Shown one piece after another: positions 22,711 to 36,064 of a stretch of 64,000 nucleotides of DNA (positions are counted from its first letter, which is position 1; the number at the start of each line of letters is the position of its first letter). Origin of the DNA: Euphorbia lathyris. Taxonomy: Eukaryota; Streptophyta; Magnoliopsida; Malpighiales; Euphorbiaceae. Both the position numbers and the translations under genes were made by a program. Under the pieces are notes generated by a model, which was not told the origin of the DNA, searched no databases, and worked only from the letters and a program-made list of their open reading frames with translations. The stretch is taken from the NCBI RefSeq assembly GCF_963576675.1, contig NC_088919.1, forward strand, positions 41,128,501 through 41,192,500. The letters are read 5' to 3'.

Positions 22711-24260
22711 TCTAAAGAAAATAGAAATTTGATGAAGAATCGAGAAAACTTATGAAAAAAAAAGAGATGAAAGATATCAAGATTACAAATGAAGATATAT
22801 TTTCTAACTTAAGACTTAACGCAAATACTAAATGATAAACATGTCATTTTATGTTTATTACTCCCTTCAAGCGGGAGAGCACTCCTAGCCAATGACGAAT
22901 CTACAGTAGAAGCAGTGGAAACACTTGCCTCACTGAAATTTAGAAAAAGATAAAACATCATGTATATAATTTTTTATCTTCGAAGCTTGGCCGCACTATA
23001 AAACTATTGTGGAAGTTAGAGTTTGTTGCCTTTTTGGGATATTCACAAAATGATTCCCTACATTTTGTCTTACTTATTGCAAAAAGATTTACAACAAAAT
23101 GATTCCATACATTTTGTCTTACTTATTACAAAACTGGTAATAAAATAGTAGTTATATCAAGTACAAGTTTCGTCATGAATATCTGTAAACGCGCATTAAC
23201 GTATTGTTGATTTAAATCTTTCAAGAATCGAATGCAAAAGCCTCTGCTTGGTAAACTCTAACCTTAGCTAAAAGATTTGCACACTTATAAGCAGACTTAT
23301 AATTACAAACAACCAAGCATCTAAAATTGATTAACTCTTTCCAAAGAGTCATCTCTTTAGTATAATAGCCACTGGCACTTAAAGATCCTTAGGTGAAAGA
23401 GTAACTCTTCTATCAACTTGGAGATCTTAAAGGGAATCTCCTTGTGCAAAGCGTTTTCTGAAATTATCCTAAGTACCATAGCAACTATCAAATCAATGAA
23501 TGTTTTGTGCAATAGAAGGAATCAATGACCTACAAATCTAGGAGAAATTATAGTATTACATTAGTCCCAAGTTGTTCGATTCTAATTTGCAGCGAAGGAA
23601 TCGCCAAAGATCCATCAATAAAGACTATTTTGTTTTTTTCTCGCAATTCTCTCCTGAACTCCCTCTACTCTATGGTGATAATTGTTATCATTGAGAAGTT
23701 GAGCAACAAGCATCAAGCCAGGGTTTTCTCCACGTTTTCTCCACGGTGCATTATAACAACTTGAAGGATTCAATGAAGAATCCACAAATCCAATCTCTAC
23801 ATGTCGATGTGATTGATTTAAATTTGGCAGATTTACATGTAGATGATTAGCAATATGAGTCAATGCAGAACTAGAACTTGATATTCTTGACTCATCTTGA
23901 TGTTAGATTTGAGGAAGAAATCAAAGGAAAATAAAAGAGTGATTTCCAGAAGAAAAAAATTGATTTCTATAAGGAAATAGATCGAATTCGAAGGAGAATA
24001 AAGATCGGGTGAAGATTAGCATGAAACGTGCTCTGATACCAATAATATAGATCCGAAAAATTTATTGCAAATCTGGTGAAGAATTGGGAAACTTGATGAA
24101 AAAGAAGAGAGAAAATATTTCTAGAATACATGTGAAATATATATTTTCGAGCTTAAGACTCGACTTCTTAATCTACCTAGTATATATACATATATCTTAA
24201 TATAAAGATAAAAACTAAAATGCCCTTATGATAAAACTAATTGTTTTACATTTATTAACA
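22711..24260 (-). mobile_element. Decayed Copia-type retrotransposon
   Basis: On the minus strand, TGGTATCAGAGC (24041-24030) is the classic primer-binding site for initiator tRNA-Met. The preceding 24260-24047 starts TGTTAATAAATG and is a short 5' LTR of about 214 bp. A diverged partner lies at about 22711-22863 (shared words TTGATGAAGAAT, ATATATTTTC, CTTAAGACTTAA). Between them only a gag-like frame (23863-23615) survives, including QLLNDNNYHH. There is no pol, so the element is deleted and old. Confidence 0.6.
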
Positions 24261-26042
24261 TCGAACCATTTAAATAAATTTACCAGTAAATTGAAGTAGT
24301 TTCATGAATTTTGACAGGTTGTTTATAACTGTTTTCATATCATAGTAAATATTTCAGTGGTTTTTTTGTGATTAATTTATATGTGATAGGTTTAGTTATT
24401 AAAATTTTGGTATATATTTAAAAGATCTAATATAACAATTAAATATATGTTAAATAACAGTACATTTAGTCAGATCAAATTTTCTATTAAATATATTTTA
24501 CTTATATCATTTTGTAAGTTATAAATAAATATAAAAATAGTAGAACTCACCAAGGCCGGCCCTGAGTATAGGTCAGGAGTGCGATCACCCAGGCCCAAAT
24601 CCAACAAGGGTCCAAATTATTTTTTACTACATATATATAGTAAATTTTTTATTATAAATATAGTTATAATACATATTTAAGCATAAAGGAACCAAATAAT
24701 ATGATATTTTAAGTTTAAAATGAGCCAAATATTATATTTTTAATTTTTAAATACAATTGTTTTTATTAATTGCTTCTTATTTCTTATTTCGTCTAGAACC
24801 TATAAAATATCAGAGTCAATTTTGGTGCTCACCTGAATCCTGATTTGATCCTTCACTGATCTAAGCTTATTAAATCTAAGTTTTAATATGATTTGAATAG
24901 AATTCTAATAAATTTAAATCTACGGTGAATGATAAAGAATACAAATTTACACTACTGATATATAAATATGCAAAATTTAAACATTGTAGGTAAATCTAAA
25001 TTTTGTGCCATGAGAGACTAAAGAAAAAATAAATAAATAACTTGTGGCTGTAGGTAGTCAACTAGAAAGAGAGGCAGGTTGCATGATATGATTGGAAGTT
25101 GCAAATTAATCAAGTTCCTGTACTCTATTATTCATGGATCAATGATATGATTGGAAAACTTTTCATTAATCAAAGGCACACATCTCCTACTTCAATTGCG
25201 TACCTCAGGCAGGCTCCCCTGTAAACAAAAGCCTTTTCTTTTTTTTTCCCCTGTACTTGCCTAAACTTTTGAACTTGTAAAGTTTGAATAATTTCATAAC
25301 TGGTAAATCTGTAAAACGTATCTTTCACACTCTTAACTTGAGCTTCATAATTTAATATTAGATATAATTCTCCTAATTTATATTAATCTAATTAACGAAA
25401 AGTGAGAAAGATTGAGAAAGATTTGTCAGTCGAGCTAAATTATCCAAAATTCACAAGCACATAACTTAGGGGTAAATCAAAATACAAAAGTTCTTTTTTT
25501 AAATAATTAGGTAAATACAGAAAACAAAATTAGTGTTGCTTATTTTATACTAAAATAAAGTGATACATCTTAAATTTTTTTGGTTCAGTTACTCTTTTTA
25601 TGATTTAAACAATTCAGCAATACATCTGCAAGTCACTGTTGAGTAAGAGTAAGAGATGGTCTCATTAAAGAAAGGTTGTATAAAGGCAATTATCCATCCT
25701 TCTGCCATTGATAGAAATAGAAAGAATGATGTTTCATAATTTATTTATTTGAAATTTTGATATTATAGAACAAATTGAAGATGAAGGTGAAGCTACCCAT
25801 GAAAATAATATACTGCATCAACCCATACACAGCAAACACCATTCTTTTTTCTGACATTGGATATAAGTTATAACTAACTATATTGTATCCCATTTGAACC
25901 TAGCATAAATTGAATCCTTCAAAGAGCTAAATGAACAAATTTATATAACCTAAATCTATAACAACTCAATACAACCCAGAAGCCACCCTAAAAATTAAAC
26001 AGGTATTTACAAATATCAACTGTAAGTAAGCGTGTCAGTCAT
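24261..26042. other. Intergenic, AT-rich
   Basis: No gene is supported. GGCCGGCCCTGAGTATAGG at about 24553 resembles one end of an hAT-type element, but no partner end was found. The rest is AT-rich. Its last part is the 3' flank of the DUF719-family gene. Confidence 0.5.
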
Positions 26043-29000
26043 TCAAGCAGCAGGTATAGATGTGGAAATCACCACATATGTCAGGCATTGCAAACCATCC
26101 CGGATTTTACTCACTGCACTCGTCTGGTCACTGCGGAAAAGTTCTGATAATGCATTGGCTTTCTCCTGGATTGATGTCTTTGGAAGATCATCATGTGAAT
26201 CAGCACTAGATGCACTCTTCATGGCCACTACATAAGCTTCGGCTACATCAGAGATGCCTGCACAACATCACATATACATGGATAAACAATCGGATAAAAA
26301 CTTCATCAAAATACACAAGTTTGAAGGCGCAAATCTTGTTATAAAGATGCCAAGCTATATGAAGCTATTAGAGTTTTTGTTTTACCATGAGACTTGGAAA
26401 GTCAGAGTAGAGTTACTCTTCCATCAGTATGGTAATAATATGCAGCTGTGACAAAGCTAACCTAAGTAGTATCAATAAGATGAATACGAATTTTCAAACC
26501 AACCTGTGATGAAACTGCTGGAAACGGCTTCAAGATATCCAGCCATTGACTGGGCCTTCGTTCGGATCACCTTGGCTTTATCAACAGAATCCTCAGGCCA
26601 GTCGATATTCACCACATCCGCATCATCTTCTTCCTGTACTTTGTTAGCATTGGAAATTATGGATTTTCCAAGTGCCAGAAGTTGGGAAACAGCCAAACAG
26701 CCCATTTCAGAAAGTCTCTGCAAACACATCCATTACCAGTTAGTTTACACATCTCTGAAAGATATAATTGATGTAAGAATAAAGATAAATAAATAAAAGA
26801 AAGTTGTTTCCAGGAATTCAATAAGTCATACATGGACGCCCTCTGAGTGTATAGTTTCTAGTCTGCTGGCAGTTCTTTGAACTATGTCATTTATAGTTAG
26901 TCCAGCTAAGGCACTTGTAAACCTGCAAAGGAAAATAAAATTTTAAGCGTACAGCAAAACAAGTTTAATCACAAAATGAAATGACTGGCTTCACCACTTC
27001 TGACAACCATCTTGCTAATGCATACATCTTATCCATCACAACCACTGCCCGCATGCCGTTCTTAACTAAAATAAGAAACTGAGTTGGAAAAATCAGCATC
27101 TCAAAGACAACTTTAAAAGGTGAATGGCCATTTTGAAGGCATAAACCAACAATTAAATATAAAATCTCTCAGGAATGGATGAATTCACAAAATCTTAACC
27201 AATTCATTACCAATTCTAATTTTTGTTCCTAGCAATAAAAAAAAATTATGATTTAATACCTAGAATTCTATATCATGGAATTTGAGTAAGCATATACCAA
27301 ATTCCACTAGAGTAGATCAATTTGCAAATATTGATATCACAAAATTTAACCACTAACTTCAAAAGAAAATAAGTGATATATATATGCGTGTGTGTACACA
27401 CTCACTCTATGAAATAAGACAACTGTATTGAATCCAATTAAATGACATGTTTTTTTCTCAACAAGTATAACATCCATTTATAGTTTCACATGCTAGTTTG
27501 ATTCATTACAAGTGGGGCCTGAATTGTACAGTTATTGTTATAGATCTCAATATTTAAACAAGGTAAGTTGATGGTGTAAAAGAAACCTGATTAGAAATGA
27601 GAAAACTTACCCTGCAGCCATGTCTGCAGCTTTGCTGACACTTGAGTCATGTAAAGTTTTTATCTCATCACTATTTCCTTCAGTCCCAGTCTCTTTTTCC
27701 TTACCTTTGTTCGACTCCACACCATTCTCATTCATTTCAACACTTAAATCGAAAATTTGTTGGACAAGTTTAAGTTTTCCCTCGTATAGAGATTTTTGTT
27801 CTGGTGATAATTTTGCTTTTCTTCTGTTAAATAGTAGAGCATAATGACTAGACAATGCCTCAAGCTCCTGCAATATTACAGATACACAATTTCAATTTTA
27901 ACTATTAGTCTTACATGCCAATTTCAAAAAAGAAAATTAGACAAGAAAGAGACCTCTAAATGTTCTGGACCTCCATAAATATAGAAGCATCGATCAAAAG
28001 TCACTTCTTCAAGTAAGTGATCCTCATCAGCTTCTCCTTCAGACGGTTTAGAATTTTTCTCAACTTCAATGCCAGTCTCCGTGATCAACAGCTCCATGGT
28101 CTCCTTACCAACATATTCAAGCACTTGCATTCCCTTTGCAGTAAAAGCTTTTCCAGTCTACAAAAAGCAGGAAGAATAAGCAAAGATAGAAAAATTCATA
28201 AATGTCAAATGCGATTATGATATTCATGCTAACCTCAAGTAAGGATGGTGCAGAACCAGCTCCTCCTGGTAAGTTGCCATGTTGAATTGTTTCAGCAAGG
28301 TTCACAGCAGAATGCTCAAGCCTAGATGGAGAGAGAGAGAGAGAGGGTGAGGCAGAAATGAGAGAGAGCATTTAAAACAGTGAGCAAGTACAGTTATTCA
28401 TGTTGTTAACTGACAAGAATGGCGCATCAATCATAGTTATCTATTCCTTCAGGCATGCAGTAGGAACCGGCTTCCAGTGTGTTATATGGTTTTATTTTAT
28501 CCAAGGACAGTAATGCAGAATCAAAGAAGGCGAACCTCACCAAACCAAAAATCAGAAAATACAGATTACAGATGAAGTTGCATATCTAAAAGGGAAGGAC
28601 GACGGAGGCAAGTCTAATTGCCCTCCACAAGGCCATAGCTTTCTTCTGTACTCTCTTCTCAACTTAAACTAAACATATCCTCAAACCTTCCATTTTTTCC
28701 TCCAACTGAAAGCGAAAAACAAGAGATAGAAGCAACATTTTGCAGAACACTTTCACTCTCATCCTAGAAAGTAGCAAAAATACTATAACTTGTTTTTACC
28801 TTCAAATCATATATCATCGTACTCCCACAGTTTTGTCCCTCGCAGTCTTCATTTAGTTCTCAACATTAAATTGAAGAGCCAAAGTGTCATTCAGGTGAGC
28901 ACTAGTTTGGTTTGCAATGGCCCAAACTGTGGTGTTTAGCAAGAGCAAAAAGTCCAATAACAATAAGTTCTTTACTAATTGGTACTAGTAATTGTTTCTA

Positions 29001-30295
29001 CATTTTGAGGTGGCATATTCGGAGGAAGGCATTGGGGTGCATGCAGAATCTTTGGAGAATTCAAAGTGTAGGTTTTGGTGGAAGAAATTTGCTAGAAGTT
29101 CTTTGGCATTCTGTTGTTTGTTGACTGAGTAACGGAATCCAAGAATGGAAAGAAATGCATGCATCTTCAAAAATTCAAGCTTGTATCTTAATTATTCTTC
29201 AACGACATTGTACTTTTGGCTCCATTTAAGCATACGCCTCCATACATTTTAGGACAGCTTTTCAATAGTTATCCAACTTGATTGGAAAATGTTAGATGTT
29301 TCAGTATGCTTGTTGAATTTTTCGAGGAGGATTATTATCCCCATTGTGTACACTCCTTTTGTTCATTGAATTCTCGATGAATTTATTTCTAATAGCCATA
29401 GAGAAAAAGAACATACATAGAACAGTTATATGAACCCCTAAATCTAATCCATTCAAACAGGTGCAACCTTTGCTCTCATAACCCTAGAAGCAGATGCATC
29501 ATATGGGAATGTCCATAACTTGCATATAAGCACTGATGAGAGGTTAATGAACCAAAAAATCACCCAAGGAAAACATAGATTTCCATCTTTATTATATCCA
29601 ATTCTTTTCAAGCCATCTAATTCCAACTCTGTGTCCTCATTGCTTAAAGCCACTAAATTTCATCCAAAAAACCACATGTACACCATTCCACAAGCCCATA
29701 ATAAGAAACTTCAAAAGCTACCGTTAACAACCAATGGATACAACAAACACCAAAGAGCAAGTAAACTATATGAAAATGAACAAAAGGGAGGCATTTACTA
29801 GTCCACTCAACCCACACAGCAGGGTACTACTAGCTCTTTTCTGGCATACAAAATGCCAATACATGTACTTTGCAAAACACTTTAGAGTAGCTTCAAACTT
29901 GCATAAACTTCCACTTTTGCTGCTCATACGAGTATATATTGCTTCCTCCTAGTTAATCTATTGATTGAGTTAGTAAGAAAGTATGAATAACAAACTCTAC
30001 TTAAGTTGGAACTGAACCATCATACTCTGTCAATTACAGAATAATTCAATGTCAAACATTTATACATGCAATTAACACACTACTTACTTTTGAACAAAAT
30101 CGGAACCCCCTTTCCAGGCACTTCCTAATGCTTGCCAAGCTCCTGAAGCAATATTCTCCACAGAATGATCAAGAACCTTTAAACCCTAAGAATTTGACAA
30201 AATAAAACAATACAAAGCAAATAGAATTAGAGAAAACCTGATTTTGAAACAAATGAGTAAGAATATTGCACTGCAGTAGTCATATAAAACAACAA

Positions 30296-30355
<60 letters not shown>

Positions 30356-31728
30356 AAAACATAAAAGTACAAATAGAGTGATCTAGCCAGATGAAGTGAG
30401 GAGAAAGGAGCAGCATAAGTGCTAAGGGTGAAATGATTTGAAAGATAAATTCAACAAGATAAGGTAAGGTAAAACAAACACAAATATCAACTAAAGGCAA
30501 AAAAAAAAAAAGACCTCTACAGTCTTGTGGTATGCACCCTTGGAGTTAGTACAGGAAAAACAAAAATCACATTTGTACTTTGTGGAACTGCAAAAATGCA
30601 GTATAATTTAGGACAGGCAATGCAAAATGCAAGACTTGCCTGGCCAAGCATGGAATCCTCACTTGCTTTCTCCAATTTATCTAGAGCAGATTTCCGTCGT
30701 TTGGTATCCTCATCGTCAGTTTCCTTGTCACTTGCATCTTCTACCTGCTCTTCCTCCTCCTTAGAAGATTCAGAATCTTCTTCAGCAATTTGCATATCTG
30801 AAATACTCTTTGCTGCCCTCTCCGCAACAACGGCAGCCTGCATCCAGATAGAACAAAATAACAGATAAACAGACAAAGTAGATTGCAAACAATTACAGAA
30901 AAATCAAAATGTAAGGTACAAAGTTTCCAATACACCCCTATGCTTTCCAACTCTTTCAGTATTTATAATAAGAAAATGGAGTACCAATCCATCAGCACCT
31001 CTTTTCTCAATTTCATTAAATAAATAATAACACGAGTAATGCATCAATCAACATTATCATTAGGGCAACAATAAATAAAAATGAAATGGATGCCAAAATT
31101 ATTATACATGACCATAAAAGTAGCTAATAACCCTGGCTTCATCTAAGCAAGAAACAGAACATGTGCAGATGATGATGCAGCTGGCACAGCACAAAGTTGT
31201 TCCATGCTTGTATCAAAATGAAGTACAATCCAAATCCTGTTGCTCTTCTTGATTGCAAGCTACTGCGAACACTATTTATTTCCCATTCCATTACGGGAAG
31301 GATTTTACCCCCAAAAGTAAATCTTAAATGTTCTAAAATCATTCATTTCTATAATAAGAGAAATATAATTAGAATAACCATAACCACATTTTCACATAAA
31401 AACAGAAAACTAATAATAAGAGCAATCAAAACTGGATCTGACTTTCAAACCAGCCTTATCCGAAAAGTGTAATCTCGAAATTCCAAAAACAACTGAAAAA
31501 ATAAAGAGAAGTTTCTGTAGTTAGAGTGAAGTAACGTACATTGCGGGAGATCTCTTCGGCTGCCTTCTGGAGATCTGAGAGAACAGAGAAAGGAGAGAAA
31601 CCCCATCCTCCCCAGCCTCCACCATTGCTATTAGTTTGCGGAGGTGGTGAGGGTGATTCTTGATTTTGCTGAGTTTGTAGGGGTTGCTTATCTTCTTCTT
31701 CAGTCGGTAAATTCTTGTTGTCTTCCAT
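26043..31728 (-). CDS. FAM114/DUF719-family protein
   Basis: Nine exons on the minus strand: 31728-31540, 30837-30640, 30185-30088, 28321-28234, 28157-27954, 27867-27611, 26922-26832, 26717-26504 and 26257-26043. They total 1554 bp and encode 517 residues, with all phases consistent. The N-terminus is Pro/Gln-rich with GGGWGGWGFSPFSVLSDL, like the GW-rich start of animal FAM114A (NOXP20). An acidic coiled-coil segment follows (residues 64-129). The block VLEYVGKETMELL, then YGGPEHLEELEAL, matches the DUF719 core. The C-terminal half is helical. The biochemical role of plant members is not known to me. Intron 2 uses a GC donor (AG|GCAAGT); all others are GT-AG. Start: ATG at 31728, the only in-frame ATG upstream of the conserved part. 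Confidence 0.9.
28371..30087. other. Large intron 3 of the DUF719-family gene
   Basis: This 1.7-kb intron (with the short stretch to 28322) holds no gene I can support. Several short open frames lack recognisable domains. A (GA)n run at about 28329-28346 sits beside the exon 4 acceptor. Confidence 0.6.
30299..30352. repeat. (GA)27 microsatellite in intron 2
   Basis: An uninterrupted GA dinucleotide run of 54 bp inside intron 2 of the DUF719-family gene. The poly-Ser/Leu open frame across it is an artefact of the repeat. Confidence 0.97.
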
Positions 31729-32519
31729 CGTATTGTACAAAATTAATAATGAATAATCTGAAAATTAAATATTTGGATGAACAAAGTTTGAGCTATCGGG
31801 TGATACGGACTGAGAGCTATGTGTTGGTAATTATGGAGAAAAATGAAGACCAGAAACTGGGCTTAAAGTGGACCTAAATAAGAAATAAGTTCAGACTTCA
31901 CTTTCGTTCCTCCATCCCTCTGTGCGGTTCAACGTGCAATCCAAGATTTTGCCCTTTGGGAAATTTAGTTCCTCTGTTTATAACGTACACGACACCGTTT
32001 TTGCTTCTTTTTTTTTTAATTGATATTCAAAAGCAATTTATCTTACCATTTAGATGATGCAATTTAACTTTTAATTTTAGTAACTAAAATAATTATACTA
32101 TTAACTTTAATAAATTGAATTAATTTTGAACATTATTACAAAATATATTTATTTATTTCTATATTCTACATCAGTTACATATTAGTTCTTTCTAAAAAAA
32201 AATTATATTTTTAAAATTTTAATAATAGAATTAAAAATTAATATTATTTTTTATCAAAATTTAATAAAATACTTGGATTTTTTTATCCAACTCGTATAGA
32301 GCACATTATAATTTTTTATATGAACAGCATAAAACACAATCTCTTAACAATAATATGTTTTGAGTAATTTTCTTTGATATATTAGAACTCTAGTTGCGTT
32401 TAATGTATTTTGGTATTTCCTTTCTATAACATCATTATGGTGTTATGTTTATGGACAGCTGATTTGGTGGATGTCAATGCATAATGATGGAATGTGAATA
32501 GTGGTTCTTTAGTTTCCGA
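31729..32519. other. Upstream flank of the DUF719-family gene, AT-rich
   Basis: No gene is supported. The first 200 bp should hold the promoter, but no clear TATA box was identified. The rest is AT-rich, with a local duplication of TTTCC(A/G)ACTTGTTTCCCAT near 32513-32560. Confidence 0.5.
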
Positions 32520-32938
32520 CTTGTTTCCCATGTTCTTTGGTTTCCAACTTGTTTCCCATCAAATACAACCACATCAATTTGTTGTTGTCGTCATCAACAA
32601 TTGTTAAGAAATATCGTTTTCCATTAAAAGAAAGACAAATTGGCACCCAAAATATCAACGTGCATCAAATCAAAACACTTAACATCTCTATTTGAATTAA
32701 GAGAGTATCTCTTCTTATTTTGTTTATCCAAATGGAAGACATCACAAGGTGACTGTGTACTTTGTATGAAGAGTAAGTTGTAATCTTTGACTGGAAGGAT
32801 GCTCCAGACGCATATGCCATAAGGTGGCTTTATAGGAAGATACTGATAGACTTGCTGCAATTTTCTCAGAACGGGAAAATCCAAAAAATATAGTCTTTCG
32901 GTGTTTCTATTTTGGTCCTGAATGAAGGAGCCTTTCAT
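32520..32938 (-). mobile_element. Copia pol fragment (gag-pre-integrase to integrase start)
   Basis: The minus-strand frame has the pattern of a Copia gag-pre-integrase zinc-binding region running into integrase: CDVFHLDKQ, CFDLMHVDILG. It continues past the stop with YFLTIVDDDN. No ends or LTRs are visible. It lies just upstream of the receptor-kinase-like locus. Confidence 0.75.
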
Positions 32939-33210
32939 TTTTTATCACTCCTTATCTCCCTACTCTCTTTCAACGCTTTACCACTAGGACCAACCCTTAT
33001 TGGCTTTCTTGCTCATTATGAGCTGAATTTATATACATAATGCTTGATGCATGAGAAAGGAAGAATATAAAATTGTACAAAACTAGCTGTTATAAGTGTA
33101 GAAAGAGTACAAAAGTCTAGCTACTGAATAAACGGAAAATATGACTCTCCGATCTTTCATCCAACTGTGGCATTATGATGGTATCTACAACTGATATTGA
33201 ACATTAATAA

Positions 33211-35585
33211 TTGATATTTTCCACACAATCTGGAGAATCTGAATTAAATATTTTTCCACTTGAATCTAAGGAAAATATTGGATCACCAGTAGCAAAAATA
33301 AAGAATCCAATTGTTATGCTTTTCCTTTTATTATGTAACGAGTCCCTATTTTTTACAAGATTCATAGAGAACAACCATGAAAGACCTGTAGCATGAAAAT
33401 TGACAGATGATATATCCAATGCTTTTGGTGGAAATACCAATAAAAAAACAAAGGAAAAAGAATCAAGTGGCAGTTATAAGACAAACCTTATACTAAATAT
33501 ATTCCAATTGCTAAGAGAAGCAAGAAACTCTGAACCAGACATGAACAAGCTAGGTTGTCTTCTACATCCCATATTGTCTTTTCTTTCAATAATCTATGCA
33601 GCAATTAAACTGGTCATTACCAAACTAGCAGTAATATCAAGAGCCAAATCCAGTGATGGAAAAGTAACAGATATAACTCCAGTTTCATTGCTAGAAGTAA
33701 AGGTAACTCTTCCTATTAAGTTGATCTTTGAAGGTGAAGAAGGCATAGTCAGAAAGTATGATCCTACAGAACTAGCTCAGTCTCCTAAGATTATGCTTGG
33801 TGAAGGTACCTTAGGGACTTTGTATAAAGTCATTCTTAACTGTGGTTCCATCGTTACGGTTCGAGTAATTAGACAAGGATTCGCTAATCCTATTAATTTT
33901 GAGTTATGGACTCATTTTTTTGGAGCTATTCGCAATGCTTATCTCTTGCCTTTGCAGTTGGGTTTCTGGTATGGTGGTGAAGCTTTTCTTGTCTATGACT
34001 ATTTGTGCTTGGGAAGTCTTGAGGAACTTCTTCATGGTAAGTCTCAATTACTTTATAATTCTATGACTAATTCAAGTAGAGTCTAAGATCACCGGATGAG
34101 CTTTGCAGCAGCAATCCAACATTGGTGATTACCCTCCAAAGAGGAAGATAATGGTCGGTACCCTAATAGGGAGACTCCGACATTCAAGTCAAAGCTTGTC
34201 CTAAAGAGGAAGATAATGGTTGGTTCCATAATAGCATAGTATACCCTCCGAAGAGGAAGATAATGGTCGGTCTCCTAATAGGGAGACTCCCACGTTCAAG
34301 TCAGATATAGTATAAAGAGAAAAAAAGTTAACGGAGAGAACTTGTTATTACCCTCCGAAAGAGGAAGATAATGGTCAGTCTCCTAATAGGGGGACCCCGA
34401 GGTTCAAGTGAGAAATAGCATAAAGAGAATAAATGAGTGAGAGAACTTGTTATTACTCCCCAAAGAAGAATATAATGGTCAGTCCCCTAATAGGGAAACT
34501 CCTACATTCAAGTTAGAAATAGCATAAAGAGCAAGAAAAAAAAATGAGGGAGAGAACTTGTTATCACCTTCCAAAGAGGAAGATAATGGTTGGTCCCCTA
34601 ATAGGGAGATTCCGAACGTTCAAATCAGAAATAGCATAAGAGAAAAAATGGAGAGAACTTGTTATGGCCCTCCAAAAAGGAAGATAATGGTCGGTCCCCT
34701 AATAGAGAGACTCCGACATTCAAGTCAAAAATAGCATAAAGAGAATAAATGAGGGAGAGAACTTGTTACCTTCCCTAAATATCTCTTCATATATAACAAT
34801 GAAAATTATAGTTTCAATCATGAACTGTGATTAATTTGAAACCGTTGTGGATTTACGGTTGATATCATATACTTTTCAACTGCATAAAAAAAGGATACAT
34901 ATGTCATTGTAGAACATAATAGTAATCTCAATTGTTAAAATGTATTCATTGCATAAGGGTAAATGTTCATCAAATGAAGGAGATGATTTTCGATTCTTGA
35001 ATCTACATTTGACTAAGCTGCTATGATACAGGAAGCGAAGGAATTCAATTTACCCCATTGAGTTGGGAAACTAGAAGGCACATAGCACTATGTGTAGCAA
35101 AGGGAGTAGCTTTCCTTCATAACCATTTTACCAAGAAAGGCAATGCCATTGTCTGTGGAGTTATAAAGGCCAGCAATATCTTGATTAGGACAGACTGCAG
35201 AGCCTGCCTAAGTGGCTACGAGACACCGTACCTGGTAGCTCCAGCGACCATTATAAGAAGAAATCCAGGCAGAGTTGCACCTGAACTAACATCTAGCCAA
35301 CATTATCCGAAAATGTTCACGCCTAAGTCAGACGTTTACAGCTTTGGAATTCTGCTACTGGAACTTATAACAGGGAAGAGATCTATTGTAACAAACTTGG
35401 GAGAATATGTGATAGAAAAGAGAAAGAGGGAAGGATTAAGAGGCATATGTGACCCCAAACTGGGGGATTTGAAAGCAAGTATGACAGAAATTATTGCAAT
35501 AGCTGAGAATTGCCTTTCAGATAATCCCAAAAAGAGGCCTTCTATGGAAACAGTTGTTCAGATGCTCCAACAAATGGAGGATTAG
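33211..35585 (+). pseudogene. Receptor-kinase-like locus with inactive kinase domain
   Basis: Two coding segments, up to 34036 and 35032-35585, are joined by a GT-AG intron at a codon-preserving position. The frame is open from 33211 except for a TGA at 33394-33396; the first ATG after it is at 33541. The kinase-like region has a glycine loop LGEGTLGTLYKV, but the usual VAIK lysine is Arg (VTVRVI), the HRD region reads VCGVIKASNILI, and DFG is replaced (LSGYET). APE remains as VAPEL, and SDVYSFGILLLELITGK is conserved. This resembles plant inactive LRR receptor kinases, but no LRRs are visible upstream. It is either a truncated pseudogene or a soluble or membrane-anchored pseudokinase starting at 33541. 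Confidence 0.7.
34127..34771 (+). repeat. Intronic minisatellite, about 100-bp units
   Basis: Seven imperfect copies of a block containing GAGGAAGATAATGGTCGGT, CCCTAATAGGGAGACTCC and ATTCAAGTCAGAAATAGC lie head to tail in the intron of the kinase-like locus. Complete units are about 100-110 bp; the second is shortened. Units end in GAGAGAACTTGTTATTA. Confidence 0.9.
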
Positions 35586-36064
35586 GATCTCTCTCTTTTG
35601 TTGTGGCCTTGTTTGGGTGATGTAAAGTTGCCAATATGATTACAATCAAAATGCAAGAAATTTTCAGCAAATTGCATATGAATCATAAATCATGGTTATT
35701 GTACTGAGATTAGAGCAGATCACATCATTAGGCTTCATTAATTGTATGATACGAGCAAAAGAGAGAAAAAAAAACAGTTATTTGCAGGATATAACAGAGA
35801 TGGTATTAAGGAAACCAAACAAATAATTACAAGCAAGAAATTCTATTTCATTAATGGTGGCAAATGCAAGAAATTACATATTAGAGTCGTTTGATTGTGT
35901 AGCTATATAGCTCTCTGGAACTACAAAAACCAACGACATATATAGACACAGAGTGAAGTCTCATCTAGTGGCATAATTTGCACAACAGCCAGATACTATA
36001 ACTCACAGATATGCACAAGAACTAACAAGAAACAAGCTCTCTTCAAAATAACACAGCTTATCAA
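35586..36064. other. Convergent 3' flanks
   Basis: This is the spacer between the plus-strand kinase-like locus and the minus-strand CBP1-like gene, which converge here. It is AT-rich with no gene, and presumably holds both 3' UTRs. Confidence 0.5.

Noticed and set aside
24552..24600. hAT-like end GGCCGGCCCTG
   Set aside because: No matching second end or 8-bp duplication was found, so it is only mentioned in the spacer entry.
30186..30500. Open frame with a long Ser/Leu run
   Set aside because: Created by the (GA)27 microsatellite in an intron.
34127..34771. Regular repeats that could suggest a CRISPR array
   Set aside because: Units are imperfect, about 100 bp, without distinct spacers, and lie in an intron of a plant gene.
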